DNA of 64,000 bases from Sphingomonas sp. Leaf339 (GCF_001426195.1 NZ_LMRS01000012.1:434001-498000), one strand, 5' to 3'; positions 42,349 to 52,224 are shown, numbered from the stretch's first letter. The notes: generated by a model from the letters alone, not told the origin. A program made the numbers and translations.

Positions 42349-45348
42349 TTAAAAGCGGAACCGGGCGCCCAAGCCGTAGTAACGGCCTTCATCGCGCACG
42401 TCACGCGGGTAAGACCGATCATCACCATACTGGGCATAATTACGGAATGGTTGCGCTAGTATATTCGATGCATCGAACGTCAGCGTAATTGCCGGAATCG
42501 GCGTGAAGTTGAACGAATAGTCGAGACGCTCGATCCGCTCCGTTCCCTCGCCAAAATACACGCCATTCACGACATTGTTACCATTCAAGAACCGCGACCG
42601 ACTATTATAAGACAGTCGCGTCGAAACCTTTCCCTTTTCATAGAAAAGGGCGGCATTGTAGCTCCACTTGGAAAGACCTGGGATTGGGACGAACGGAGGA
42701 ATCGTACCGCCACTGCCTATGCTGGCAGGGAAACGCTGCTTGCCCTCCAGATAGGTAGCGTTCGCCTGAATGCCAAAGCCGCTGAGCAGGCCGGGCAGGA
42801 AGTCAAAGAAGGTTTGGCCTCCAACCTCGACACCCTTGATCTTGCCAGCGCCGGCATTGGCGTTCGCACTAACCTCGATCAGGCCATAAACCGGATCACG
42901 GAACCGTTGCGTATAGTTCGATAGGAAACCGAACAAGTCACGGTAGAATACCGCCGCTGTCAACGACGCGTTATTCGAAAAGTAATATTCAATCGTTGCG
43001 TCATAATTCTTTGACTTGAGTGGCACAAGATTGGGGTTGCCGCCATTACCATAATAATTTGGACGACCCTGGAGATTGGCTGCAAAGCGGGGATCGTTCA
43101 GGGGCTGTGAGACTACTGTGGTCGTTCCGTCCGGATTGGTAATAATCGTCCCAGGAAGCGGCGAAATGTTCGGAGTCAAAAAGACCGCCGGATTAAGCGC
43201 GCCGAAGTCAGGCTTGGTGACCGTCTTGGTAAAGCCGAAGCGAATTTGCAATTTATCGGTCGGCCGGATGCGCAGGCTCGCATTCGGCAAGATGTTGATA
43301 TAGTTCGCCTTGGTCGAAACCTGCTGATCGGCGGTGATGGGAACGCCTCCGGCATCCGTCTGGACCACACCGTTCACGATCACCGGCACGCCGCCCAGAC
43401 CGCTATATCGGCCGACTGTATTGACGACGCGCGCGCCGATGAGGCCGTCGATTCGGAACGAGCCGATGTCAAACTCGTACTTAGTCTGGCCATAAAAGGC
43501 GTAGGTTTTCTCCTGCGCCAGAAAGGCCGCGCGCGGATCGAATTGCACCGTCGGTGTAGAGAAACGGGCGATGTCTGCGATCAACCCGCTATCGGTTGGA
43601 TTAAGCGCAAGTCGTCTTTGCAATTGTTGTAGCGAAAACTGGCGCAACTGCACAGCATTGCCCTCGATGCCATCTCGTGAGGGCATCAACCAGCTAGTCC
43701 AGCCTTGCACGTTGCCGCGGAACGCATCCTGCGTCAGCGACAGCGCCCCAGCGGGGGTGTTCGCGAGCGGAATGTTGAGCGGTTCTGTGTACGCGTAACG
43801 ATTGCCGCGTTCCAGTGAGGCATCGCGGTCAGTATAGCGGAAGCCAAATTGCAGCTTGGGAAGCAGTGACACATCGGTATCGAGATCGAGGTCACCGCGC
43901 CACTGCCAACCTGCCCCCTTCACTCGGTAGATGCTCTCATAATAACCGCGCCATTTGTAGTTTGCGGGATTCTCGCGGTCATATCCCGGCAGGCTGAACG
44001 CCGTGCCACCATCGACAAAGAAATTGACATCCATCGTCGGCGCGCTCGTCTGCGACATGTCGAAGCTGTATTCGTCGGAATCGTAAGCGCTGCGCGTATA
44101 AGCGAGATCACTCGAAAGGTGCGCACGACCGACGTCCCACTTGAAGCCACCTGCTGCCTGATAGGTGTTCGTGTTGTTGACGTTGGTGCTCCGATACGCC
44201 TGACCGCGCTCGCCGCCGGTCTTCGTCAGGGTTTGAACCTGATCGGCCTTACCCTCGCGCAGTACGACGTTCGATAGCGCGGCATTGTTGTTGAGCAGCG
44301 ATGCCTCGAACAAGTCATTGGCCCCGCGACCGCGATACCCCTGATACAGGAAATCGTAATAGACCTCGAGATTGGACGCGGGCTTCCACTGGACGCTGGC
44401 GTTCACCGCCGGTCGCCAGCGCTTGCCGCTGTCGTTATACACACCGACCCGTTCGGGAATGCGAAACGCACGACCGACCGACGCAGGACTGACGACAGTT
44501 TGGCCTAGGTCCGAAGGCACAAAGCCGCTCGCCCAGCGGGCAGCGTTACGATAATGCGACTGCGCATAGGACGCGTTGACAAGCACGCCGACCTGGCCGA
44601 TCCCGGTATCGGCGCGCGCGCTGACAAGGATGTTGCCAAGCGGATCGTATTTTTTGTTCTGATCGTTATAAGTACCACGAATGCCACCGGCGACGACGAA
44701 CTTCTCGGTGAAGTCGAACGGACGACGCGACCGCACGTTGATGAGTCCTGCAAGGCCTGGTTCAAGCAGATCGGCCGTCCCCGATTTATAGACTTCGAGA
44801 CCTGCAAGCGCACCGGCCGGAAAGTCCTGCAACTGTGATCGACGCAACTCTGCCGTGAAGATGTCGCGACCGTTGAAGGTCGTGGCGACATCAGGCAAGC
44901 CACGAACGATTACCTGGCTCACCTCATCGCTAAAGCGATTGACCTGAATACCAGTGACGCGTGCGAGCGATTCCGCAGCCGTGTTGTCGGGCAGCTTACC
45001 GATGTCTTGTGCGACCACCGCGTCGAGGATTGCATCGGAATTACGTTTGATAGCCTGCGCACTGCCAAGGCTGGCGCGATATCCGGTCACCACGATATCG
45101 CGTGGATCGACAGAATCATCGACGGCCGGATCGGCCGCGGCAGGTAGATTTTCCGTTGCCTCGGTGCCGGGACTGCGACCCTTTGCAGACTCGATTGCGG
45201 TTTCCTGTGCGGCTGGCACCGGCGCATCGACCGAAGCATCCGGAGCAGCGACCGCCGCACTTTCTGGGGCCCTCGCTGTCTGGCCCGTTGCGGGCGCAGC
45301 CAAGAGCGCAAAGGGCGCCACCGAAACCAAAAGCACGAAACGCGTCAT
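42349..45348 (-). CDS. Large TonB-dependent receptor (Xanthomonas/Caulobacter type, carbohydrate uptake)
   Basis: The 999-residue outer-membrane receptor has a signal peptide (MTRFVLLVSVAPFALLAAPATGQ), an Ala/Pro-rich periplasmic linker, a TonB box-like DIVVTGYRASL and a plug with KLPDNTAAESLARVTGIQVN and VIVRGLPDVATTFNGRD. The barrel ends YYGLGARFRF. This subgroup imports glycans in sphingomonads and Caulobacter. The start at 45348 has GGGGAGG 5 bases upstream. It is cotranscribed with GH5, and a FadR-type operator-like site lies 60 bases upstream. Confidence 0.93.
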   Translation of the reverse strand: MTRFVLLVSVAPFALLAAPATGQTARAPESAAVAAPDASVDAPVPAAQETAIESAKGRSPGTEATENLPAAADPAVDDSVDPRDIVVTGYRASLGSAQAIKRNSDAILDAVVAQDIGKLPDNTAAESLARVTGIQVNRFSDEVSQVIVRGLPDVATTFNGRDIFTAELRRSQLQDFPAGALAGLEVYKSGTADLLEPGLAGLINVRSRRPFDFTEKFVVAGGIRGTYNDQNKKYDPLGNILVSARADTGIGQVGVLVNASYAQSHYRNAARWASGFVPSDLGQTVVSPASVGRAFRIPERVGVYNDSGKRWRPAVNASVQWKPASNLEVYYDFLYQGYRGRGANDLFEASLLNNNAALSNVVLREGKADQVQTLTKTGGERGQAYRSTNVNNTNTYQAAGGFKWDVGRAHLSSDLAYTRSAYDSDEYSFDMSQTSAPTMDVNFFVDGGTAFSLPGYDRENPANYKWRGYYESIYRVKGAGWQWRGDLDLDTDVSLLPKLQFGFRYTDRDASLERGNRYAYTEPLNIPLANTPAGALSLTQDAFRGNVQGWTSWLMPSRDGIEGNAVQLRQFSLQQLQRRLALNPTDSGLIADIARFSTPTVQFDPRAAFLAQEKTYAFYGQTKYEFDIGSFRIDGLIGARVVNTVGRYSGLGGVPVIVNGVVQTDAGGVPITADQQVSTKANYINILPNASLRIRPTDKLQIRFGFTKTVTKPDFGALNPAVFLTPNISPLPGTIITNPDGTTTVVSQPLNDPRFAANLQGRPNYYGNGGNPNLVPLKSKNYDATIEYYFSNNASLTAAVFYRDLFGFLSNYTQRFRDPVYGLIEVSANANAGAGKIKGVEVGGQTFFDFLPGLLSGFGIQANATYLEGKQRFPASIGSGGTIPPFVPIPGLSKWSYNAALFYEKGKVSTRLSYNSRSRFLNGNNVVNGVYFGEGTERIERLDYSFNFTPIPAITLTFDASNILAQPFRNYAQYGDDRSYPRDVRDEGRYYGLGARFRF

Positions 45349-45407
45349 CATTGCCTCCCCCATCGTAGAAGCTGGTTCTTGCCAGCCTTCCATCCTGTGG
45401 TCAGTAA

Positions 45408-45418
45408 TTGTCTGACTA
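45408..45418. promoter_or_regulatory. FadR-type operator-like site upstream of the TonB receptor
   Basis: TTGTCTGACTA fits the FadR-subfamily consensus TNGTNNNACNA at every fixed position. It lies 60-70 bases upstream of the receptor start. A FadR-type regulator is encoded 2 kb away. Confidence 0.5.
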
Positions 45419-45559
45419 GTGCTCGCTCGTCAAGGGGTGTTCGTGACTACCGCTTCAACGGCCGCGGCGGCGAGTTCATGGGCGGTCCGATCACCACGGC
45501 GAAGATTGTTCGACAGGCGCTATTCCGCTAAGGGATCGACAGTCTTGCGGGAGATTGCG

Positions 45560-46063
45560 GTGCGCCGGCCAACCATTCTGTTGCCCCTCGTCATCGCATT
45601 CATCGCAACGAGCGCGGCGAAGAAATCGCCGGAAGTCAGCTGGGGGCGGGCCGACGTTCCTTTTGACGTGTATCGAACCGATGCGATCGCTTGTGGACGT
45701 CTCGGCGCCAATATCGATATTGAGGATCAACCGGCGACAGCAGCGTTTGTCGCGGCAGAACGCTTGAACGATCGTAACCTGAATGCCCCGCTGACGAATG
45801 CCGACACGATCAGGGAGCAGGCATTGATCAGACAGCTCCTAAGCTCCGAAAAGCGCATCGCAGAGCTGCAGAATGTTCACCTGTCCGCCACGGAGCAGTG
45901 CCTGATCCGCCTTGATTATCGCCGCTTCATCCTGACCAAGGATCAGACGCGGGCGTTACGCCGCTTTCAGCCCGGAACAGCGGCCCGCCACGCGTATCTC
46001 CACTCCCTGGCCAGCGACACCGCGGTGCTCGCCTCGCAAGCGGTACCCGCCATCGAACGCTGA
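45560..46063 (+). CDS. Exported protein of unknown function
   Basis: The 167-residue protein from the GTG at 45560 has an N-terminal hydrophobic segment (RPTILLPLVIAFIATSAA) followed by a soluble domain with SWGRADVPFDVYRTDAIACG and a helical stretch rich in Arg and Glu. Similar proteins occur in sphingomonads with no assigned role. GGGAG lies 6 bases before the GTG; the frame opens further upstream but over the neighbouring promoter. It is divergent from the TonB receptor. Confidence 0.65.
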   Translation: MRRPTILLPLVIAFIATSAAKKSPEVSWGRADVPFDVYRTDAIACGRLGANIDIEDQPATAAFVAAERLNDRNLNAPLTNADTIREQALIRQLLSSEKRIAELQNVHLSATEQCLIRLDYRRFILTKDQTRALRRFQPGTAARHAYLHSLASDTAVLASQAVPAIER

Positions 46064-46092
46064 CAACCGACCGCGGTGGACCGCAATAGCGA

Positions 46093-47193
46093 TCATTGCG
46101 CCGCAGGCCAGCCGTCCGCGTCCCACCTTACGCGTGTGAGCCTCAGGGTAGGCACCCCACGAGCATCGCGGTCATAGGCATGGTAGATCAGGTAATCATT
46201 ACCATCGCGATCATGCAGAAAACCGGCATGGCCCGGTCCGCGAAATCGATCACGCCCTGCTGCATCGGCCTGCACCAGCACGGTGCCGCCACCATCCAGC
46301 ATCGGACGACCGGACCGATCGACATAGGGCCCGGTGATCTTCGTGGATCGGCCGATGACTAGATGATAATTGCTGTCCGCGCCGCGACAACAATGATCGA
46401 ACGAGGCGATCAACCAGTACCAGCCGCCATGATCAACAATGAACGCGGCCTCGATCGCGGTGCCGTCGCTCGCCGCCCTTCGGGCAATCGCAATCGGCGG
46501 CGCGGCCGGATCGGCGAGCTTGCCGGTTTTCGGATCGAGCCTGACGATCTTGAGGCCGGTCCAGTAACTGCCCAACGCCAACCACTGACCGCCCTCTCTA
46601 TCCCGTGCGAAATTGGGATCGATCGCGTTGAAGTTGTCGCCTTCCTTCGATCCGATCACCAGCCCCTCGTCACGCCAACCATAGCCTCGCTTTGCCGGGT
46701 CGAGCGTCGTGTTGGTTAGCAAGCCGATGACCGACCGCTGTTTGCCGAAGGTGGAAACCGAATAGTACAGGCGAAATCGATCGCGGGTCCGCGATATGTC
46801 GGGCGCCCAGATATCCCTCGCACCCGGCACCGCCGCTAATGCCCACTTCGGGATCGCCGATATCGGCCCCGGCAAAGCGCGCCACGTGATGAGATCGCGA
46901 GAGGTGCGCGCCAGGATCGGCAGCCGATCGCGTTGGCCCGTAGAATAGGAATAATAGGTATCGCCCTCCCGGATCAGCACCGGGTCGTGCGCAGGAACGA
47001 TATCCCCGGCAAGTCGATCATTCATTTGCGGACAATCCACCGACCGAGCATTTGCGCAGACGCTTGGCGCCGCGGTGTCGTCCGAGCTCGCCGGCGATGC
47101 CGAACCGTTCTTTGCGACCGTGATCGTCTGCGCCGCTAGCGCGAGCGGCGCCAAGCTGGCCCAAATTGCTCCCATAATCAGCACATGCCGCAT
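46093..47193 (-). CDS. Glycoside hydrolase GH43 (arabinanase/arabinofuranosidase-like)
   Basis: The 366-residue protein has a signal peptide (MRHVLIMGAIWASLAPLALA) and a five-bladed propeller with GH43 motifs: the general-base Asp in PAHDPVLI, DIWAPDISRTRDRFRLYYSV, the pKa-modulating Asp in NAIDPNF, and the acid Glu in GTAIEAAFIV. Such enzymes remove alpha-L-arabinofuranose or cleave arabinan. It is divergent from the FadR-type regulator with operator-like sequences between them. Confidence 0.88.
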   Translation of the reverse strand: MRHVLIMGAIWASLAPLALAAQTITVAKNGSASPASSDDTAAPSVCANARSVDCPQMNDRLAGDIVPAHDPVLIREGDTYYSYSTGQRDRLPILARTSRDLITWRALPGPISAIPKWALAAVPGARDIWAPDISRTRDRFRLYYSVSTFGKQRSVIGLLTNTTLDPAKRGYGWRDEGLVIGSKEGDNFNAIDPNFARDREGGQWLALGSYWTGLKIVRLDPKTGKLADPAAPPIAIARRAASDGTAIEAAFIVDHGGWYWLIASFDHCCRGADSNYHLVIGRSTKITGPYVDRSGRPMLDGGGTVLVQADAAGRDRFRGPGHAGFLHDRDGNDYLIYHAYDRDARGVPTLRLTRVRWDADGWPAAQ

Positions 47194-47219
47194 GTCCACT
47201 TCCTCCCTCACCCATCCTC

Positions 47220-47230
47220 TTGTCCTACAT
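47220..47230. promoter_or_regulatory. FadR-type operator-like site upstream of GH43
   Basis: TTGTCCTACAT matches the FadR-subfamily consensus TNGTNNNACNA except at the last base, 27 bases before the GH43 start. It is followed by ATTAA, and the 9-mer ACATATTAA also occurs at the similar site before GH127. Confidence 0.45.
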
Positions 47231-47276
47231 ATTAATCCATTCAAAGTATATGTGAGACACTGAGAGCATTGCGTAG

Positions 47277-47288
47277 GACGATATCGTC
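47277..47288. promoter_or_regulatory. Palindrome in the GH43 / FadR-type regulator divergent region
   Basis: GACGATATCGTC is a perfect 12-bp palindrome 38 bases before the regulator start. Directly upstream, GTAGGAC (47273-47279) is the inverted match of GTCCTAC (47222-47228), so the two sites could be bridged by one regulator. Confidence 0.45.
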
Positions 47289-47325
47289 TGCGTAAAGCTT
47301 ATCACGGTATAGCGGGAGGAGCACG

Positions 47326-48054
47326 ATGGCGGCGGGGAAACGGACGCGCCCGGCACATCTGATGCTGGCGCAGCAACTTGGCGTCGCGATCGTCACCGGT
47401 CGGCATCCGCCCGGCACCGTGTTGCCGGGTGAGATCGAACAGGCCGAAACGCTGGGTGTATCACGCAGCGTGGTCCGTGAAATGCTCAGAACGCTTGCCG
47501 CCAAAGGATTGGTCGAAGGACGCCCCAAGACCGGAACCAGGGTGCGCGACCGCCACGACTGGAATCTGCTCGACCCGGAATTGCTCGGCTGGATGTTCGA
47601 GGGTGCGCCGCCCCTGCCCTTCGTCCACAGCCTGTTTCAATTGCGCATGATCGTGGAGCCGGCGGCCGCAGAGATTGCCGCGACCAAGCGCTCCGCGCGG
47701 CATCTGTCCGCGATGGGTCATGCGCTGGAAACGATGTCCACGCACGGATTGGCCAGCGAGATCGGCCGTGCTGCCGATCAGGAATTCCATTCGGTCATTC
47801 TCGATTCGACGGGCAACGAGCTGCTCGTCAGTCTGTCGGCCAGCATATCGGCGGCGGTACGCTGGACGACGTTCTTCAAGTATCGCCACGAAAAACATCC
47901 CCGAAACCCAATCCCTGAGCATCGAGCGTTGTTCGAAGCGATCGCCAACAGCGACCCGGCGGCGGCCGGCGAGGCGACGCGGGCGCTCGTCAATCAGGCG
48001 CATCTGGACACCGAAGCCGCCTTGGAAATCGAAGCGCGCCTCGCCAAGAATTAA
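47326..48054 (+). CDS. FadR-subfamily GntR transcriptional regulator
   Basis: The 242-residue protein has a winged helix-turn-helix (LGVSRSVVREMLRTLAAKGLVEGRPKTGT is split at about 45-73) and an all-helical FCD domain with the usual metal-ligand set (Asp and His in DQEFHSVI, His in PEHRALF, His in NQAHLD). FCD regulators sense organic acids or sugar acids. It lies between GH43 (divergent) and GH127 (same strand), so it is the best candidate local regulator. GGGAGGAG precedes the ATG. Confidence 0.92.
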   Translation: MAAGKRTRPAHLMLAQQLGVAIVTGRHPPGTVLPGEIEQAETLGVSRSVVREMLRTLAAKGLVEGRPKTGTRVRDRHDWNLLDPELLGWMFEGAPPLPFVHSLFQLRMIVEPAAAEIAATKRSARHLSAMGHALETMSTHGLASEIGRAADQEFHSVILDSTGNELLVSLSASISAAVRWTTFFKYRHEKHPRNPIPEHRALFEAIANSDPAAAGEATRALVNQAHLDTEAALEIEARLAKN

Positions 48055-48143
48055 CGGCACACGCAGTTGATCGGCGCCGCACATCGCGGGTGCTTGAGAA
48101 GCCGCGTTACCGTTCGGCATTGACCGATCAGCACCGTCAAATA

Positions 48144-48154
48144 TAGTCGGACAT
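48144..48154. promoter_or_regulatory. FadR-type operator-like site upstream of GH127
   Basis: TAGTCGGACAT matches the FadR-subfamily consensus except at the last base, 63 bases before the GH127 start. With the following bases it shares ACATATTAA and GTC-N2-AC with the site before GH43. Confidence 0.45.
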
Positions 48155-48216
48155 ATTAAAAGAGGGCCAAGTAGCCCGGCATGATATCTTTGTCGGCGCC
48201 CCAATAGGAGAGGATT

Positions 48217-50655
48217 ATGGCGAAAACGATCGCTATTGCCGGACATCACGCGGCATCCGCTTCAAGTCGCGCGTTAACGCGCCGTAATCTGCTGGCGGGC
48301 GGTAGCGTCTTCGTTTTGGCTGGTCCCGCGGCTGCGCTGACGACCATAGCCACATCGCCCCCCGGTGGCGCCCGCCGGGTGGAGGCGGTGTCCATGCGCC
48401 ATGTCAGGCTGAAGCCGTCGCCTTTTGCCGACGCATTCGCGGCCAATCAACGTTATCTGTTATCGCTCGACCCTGAACGCCTACTGCACAATTTTTATGT
48501 ATCTGCCGGTCTTCCAACGCCGAAGCCGGTGTATCAAGGTTGGGAAGCGCAGGGGATCGCAGGGCACTCGCTGGGACATTGGCTGTCTGCCTGCGCGCTG
48601 GTGGTCGCCAACACCGGCAATACCGCTATCGCTGGTCGCCTCGACCACGCCCTGGCCGAAATGGCGCGCATCCAGAACGCGCAGGGCGATGGCTATCTGG
48701 GCGGCACGACGGTCGAGCGCGACGGCAAGCAGGTCGACGGCAAGATCGTGTTCGAGGAGGTGCGCCGCGGCGATATCCGCACACAGGGGTTTGATCTAAA
48801 TGGCGGCTGGGTACCGCTGTATACATGGCACAAGGTTCATGCCGGTCTGCTCGATGCGCATACACTGGCAGACAATCCACGCGCCCTGCCGATCGCGATC
48901 GGGCTGGCCGGTTATCTCGCCGACGTCCTCGAACCGCTGTCGGACGCGCAAATGCAGCAGGTGCTGCGCGCCGAACATGGCGGCCTGAACGAAAGCTATG
49001 CAGAAACCCACGCGCTGACCGGGAACCCGCGCTGGCTGCGCATGGCCGAAAAGATCCGCCACAAGGCGGTGCTCGATCCGCTGACCGCGCAGGTGGATCG
49101 ACTGGAGGGACTGCACGCCAATACCCAGATACCAAAGCTGGTCGGCCTGGCTAGGCTCCACGAACTGACCGGCGACGCGAACCATGCCACCGCCGCCCGC
49201 TTCTTCCATGACCGGGTAACCCGTCATCACAGCTATGTCATCGGCGGCAATTCCGAGCGCGAGCATTTCGGCGCCCCCGACAAACTCGCGAAGCGCGTCA
49301 CCGAGGCGACGTGCGAAGCATGCAACAGCTACAACATGCTGAAGCTGACCCGGCATCTGTATAGCTGGGACCCGAACGCGCGCTGGTTCGACTATTACGA
49401 GCGCGTCCAGCTCAATCACATCCTCGCGCATCAGCGGCCCGATACCGGGCAGTTCGTCTATTTCATGCCGCTGTCGGCGGGCGCGCGGCGCAGCTATTCG
49501 ACCGCGGAAGAGAGTTTCTGGTGCTGTGTCGGTTCGGGCATGGAGAGCCACGCGAAACATGCCGATTCGATCTATTGGCACGATATCGGCGCCGGAGCGG
49601 CGCACACGCTCTACGTCAATCTGTACGTCCCCAGTACGCTGGACTGGACGAACCGGAAGCTCGCGCTCGATCTCGATACGCGGATGCCGATGGAGGGCGC
49701 GGCTACCCTCACCATCCGGCGGGCACCGCGTGTCGAACAGGCGATCGCGCTGCGGCTGCCCGGCTGGGCGCAGGGACCGACGATCGCATTGAACGACCGG
49801 ACGATCGTCCCGACGATCCGCGATGGCTATGCAATCGTGAGCCGCATCTGGAAGCCAGGCGACCGGCTTCGCGTAACGATGCCGATGGCGCTGCGCACGG
49901 AGGCGCTGCCCGACGATCCGTCGATGGTCGCGTTCATGCAGGGGCCGTTGGTGCTGGCCGCCGATCTCGGTCCGGCGTCACAGCCCTTCGATGGGCTGGG
50001 GCCGGCGCTCGTCGCCGATGGCGCGGTGACCGGGGCCTTGCGAAGCGCAGCCGGAACCCACCGTTTTACCGCCCGCTCCGCCCTGGGCGAGCCGCTGGAA
50101 TTCAAGCCATTTTTCGCACAATATGATCGCCGCACCGCCGTCTATCTGCCGACGTTCACCCCCTCCGACTGGGCAGGAGCGAAGGATGGCTATCTCCGCG
50201 CGCAGGCGGAACGCCAGGCGCTGGCCCGGCGGACGGTCGATGTCGCCTATCTCGGTGAGATGCAGCCCGAACGCGATCACGGCTTCACCGCCACACGTAG
50301 CGAAACCGTGCAGCTCAACGGCCGATCGGCGCGCAAACTGCGGGGCGGCGAGACATTGACGCTGACACTCGCGCGACGCCCCGGCCCGGCGATGTTGCAG
50401 GTCGTCTATTGGGGACAGGATATCGACAAACAGTTCGACATCAGCGTCGATGGCACGCCGCTTGCCAATGAAACCCGGCCCGGCCCACGCAAGCCAGGCT
50501 TCGTCGAGGTCGACTATCCCCTCCGTTCGGCCGGCGAACAGGGCAAGGCGCAGGCGACGATCTCGTTCACCGGCAAACAGGGCGATATCGACATCTATGA
50601 GGTCAGAATGCTGACGTCCTCGGCCGGAGCCACATCGCCCCCGCCGGTCGCCTGA
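48217..50655 (+). CDS. Beta-L-arabinofuranosidase, GH127 family
   Basis: The 812-residue protein has a twin-arginine signal (LTRRNLLAGGSVFVLAG). The GH127 catalytic region contains VTEATCEACNSYNMLKL and CCVGSGMESHAKHADSIYW, which supply the Glu/Cys cluster and zinc-binding Cys residues known from the Bifidobacterium enzyme. It releases beta-L-arabinofuranose from plant hydroxyproline-linked or arabinogalactan-type chains. The C-terminal beta-sandwich is present. The GH30 gene follows 5 bases after the stop. Confidence 0.9.
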   Translation: MAKTIAIAGHHAASASSRALTRRNLLAGGSVFVLAGPAAALTTIATSPPGGARRVEAVSMRHVRLKPSPFADAFAANQRYLLSLDPERLLHNFYVSAGLPTPKPVYQGWEAQGIAGHSLGHWLSACALVVANTGNTAIAGRLDHALAEMARIQNAQGDGYLGGTTVERDGKQVDGKIVFEEVRRGDIRTQGFDLNGGWVPLYTWHKVHAGLLDAHTLADNPRALPIAIGLAGYLADVLEPLSDAQMQQVLRAEHGGLNESYAETHALTGNPRWLRMAEKIRHKAVLDPLTAQVDRLEGLHANTQIPKLVGLARLHELTGDANHATAARFFHDRVTRHHSYVIGGNSEREHFGAPDKLAKRVTEATCEACNSYNMLKLTRHLYSWDPNARWFDYYERVQLNHILAHQRPDTGQFVYFMPLSAGARRSYSTAEESFWCCVGSGMESHAKHADSIYWHDIGAGAAHTLYVNLYVPSTLDWTNRKLALDLDTRMPMEGAATLTIRRAPRVEQAIALRLPGWAQGPTIALNDRTIVPTIRDGYAIVSRIWKPGDRLRVTMPMALRTEALPDDPSMVAFMQGPLVLAADLGPASQPFDGLGPALVADGAVTGALRSAAGTHRFTARSALGEPLEFKPFFAQYDRRTAVYLPTFTPSDWAGAKDGYLRAQAERQALARRTVDVAYLGEMQPERDHGFTATRSETVQLNGRSARKLRGGETLTLTLARRPGPAMLQVVYWGQDIDKQFDISVDGTPLANETRPGPRKPGFVEVDYPLRSAGEQGKAQATISFTGKQGDIDIYEVRMLTSSAGATSPPPVA

Positions 50656-50660
50656 TTGCC

Positions 50661-52151
50661 ATGATCGGATTGCAAGGGCGCAGTAGAATCGCATTGGCCG
50701 CGCTGATGCTGTTCGCGGCCGGCACGGCATCGGCGCAGGAACCGACCGTCTTTGTCACGCTGCGGCCCGCCGTCGATCGGCCGTCCACCCCGTTTGAGGG
50801 GTGGGGCACCGCCCTCGCCTGGTTCGCCAACGTCACCGGTGGCTGGCCCGATCCCGAGCGTCAGCGGCTGGCTGATCTGTTCTATGGTCCCGAGGGGCTG
50901 GGCTGGACGATCGCCCGCTACAATATCGGCGGCGGCGATGCCCCGGAGACGCCACCCTATCTGCGCCAGGGAGCGGCGGTGCCCGGATTCTGGCGCCGAC
51001 CCGCTGGGGCCACCGGCAAGGACTGGTGGCGCGCGGACAACGAGGCGCTGTGGGACTGGTCCCGCGATGCCAATCAACGCTGGTGGCTGAACGCGATCCG
51101 CATCCGGGTGAAGCAACCTATTTTCGAGGCGTTCTCGAACTCGCCGCCATGGTTCATGACCGTATCAGGACGCGTGTCAGGTGCCGAGCGGCGAACCGAC
51201 GACAATCTCCGCATCGGACAGGAGAAAGCCTTCGCCACCTATCTCGCCCGCGCGGTCGATGAGCTCCAGCGTCGGCACCACATCACCTTCCGAACCCTGT
51301 CACCGGTCAACGAACCGAACACCGACTACTGGTATGCGGCCAACACGCAGGAGGGCGCGCATTGGAGCCCCGCACGGCAGGCGGTGATGATCGATGCGAC
51401 CTTTACCGCGCTCCAAGCGCGCGGCCTCAAGACGACGATCGCGGCACCTGACGAAACCAACTCTCACCTGTTTCTGGCTGACTGGGCAGCCTACCCTGCC
51501 GCGACACGTGCCAAGATCGACCAGATCAACGTCCACAGCTATGGCACTGTTCACCAGACGGCGGTGCGCGACGCGGCACGGGCGTCAGGCACCCGCCTCT
51601 GGATGAGCGAGAACGACGCGCCGCTGGACAAGGACCCGGAGGATTTCGTCGATATGGCATCGCCGCTTGCCTTCGCCGAGCATGTCGTGGCCGACCTTAA
51701 GCGGCTGGAACCTGCCGCCTGGGTATTCTGGCAGGCAGTCGAACATCTCAGCACGCTGAACGGCGGTTCGGGATCGAACTGGGGTCTGGTCAAGGCAAAC
51801 CTGAGCGCTGGGCCAACGGGCACGCACGCGATCCATGTCACCCGCAAATATTGGGCCATGGCGCAGTTCAGCCGTTTCATCCGTCCGGGCTATAGACTGG
51901 TGCCGGTCGATGATCTGGATACGGCGGGCGCGCTGTCGGCCGATGGACGGACGCTGGTGATGGTTCATGTCAACGCAGGCCTAAACCCGCGCCGCCTGAC
52001 CCTGCCCACCGGCTGGCGCGCGCAGATGATCGTCACCGACGCCACCCGCACGGTCGCCTGCGTGGCCGGCAACACCGCGCCGCCCCGCGCGATCGTCACG
52101 CTGATCCTGCGGCGCGGCGTCTATCGGGGGCGTTGCGACAGCGTTTCATGA
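50661..52151 (+). CDS. Glycoside hydrolase GH30 (endo-beta-1,6-galactanase-like)
   Basis: The 496-residue protein has a signal peptide (LMLFAAGTASAQ), a TIM barrel starting with FEGWGTALAWFANVTGG and a side beta-domain at the C-terminus. The acid/base Glu is in LSPVNEPNTDYW and the nucleophile Glu in LWMSENDAP. The FEGWGTALAWFA wording is closest to GH30 subfamilies active on beta-1,6-galactan, though subfamily cannot be fixed without alignment. It is coupled to GH127 (5-base gap). Confidence 0.85.
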   Translation: MIGLQGRSRIALAALMLFAAGTASAQEPTVFVTLRPAVDRPSTPFEGWGTALAWFANVTGGWPDPERQRLADLFYGPEGLGWTIARYNIGGGDAPETPPYLRQGAAVPGFWRRPAGATGKDWWRADNEALWDWSRDANQRWWLNAIRIRVKQPIFEAFSNSPPWFMTVSGRVSGAERRTDDNLRIGQEKAFATYLARAVDELQRRHHITFRTLSPVNEPNTDYWYAANTQEGAHWSPARQAVMIDATFTALQARGLKTTIAAPDETNSHLFLADWAAYPAATRAKIDQINVHSYGTVHQTAVRDAARASGTRLWMSENDAPLDKDPEDFVDMASPLAFAEHVVADLKRLEPAAWVFWQAVEHLSTLNGGSGSNWGLVKANLSAGPTGTHAIHVTRKYWAMAQFSRFIRPGYRLVPVDDLDTAGALSADGRTLVMVHVNAGLNPRRLTLPTGWRAQMIVTDATRTVACVAGNTAPPRAIVTLILRRGVYRGRCDSVS

Positions 52152-52224
52152 TCGGACTTCGTCAAGAAATCGTTGGGCCGTGGCGCATCGCAGTTCTGAT
52201 GGAAGCGGTCGATTTGATCGCCTG

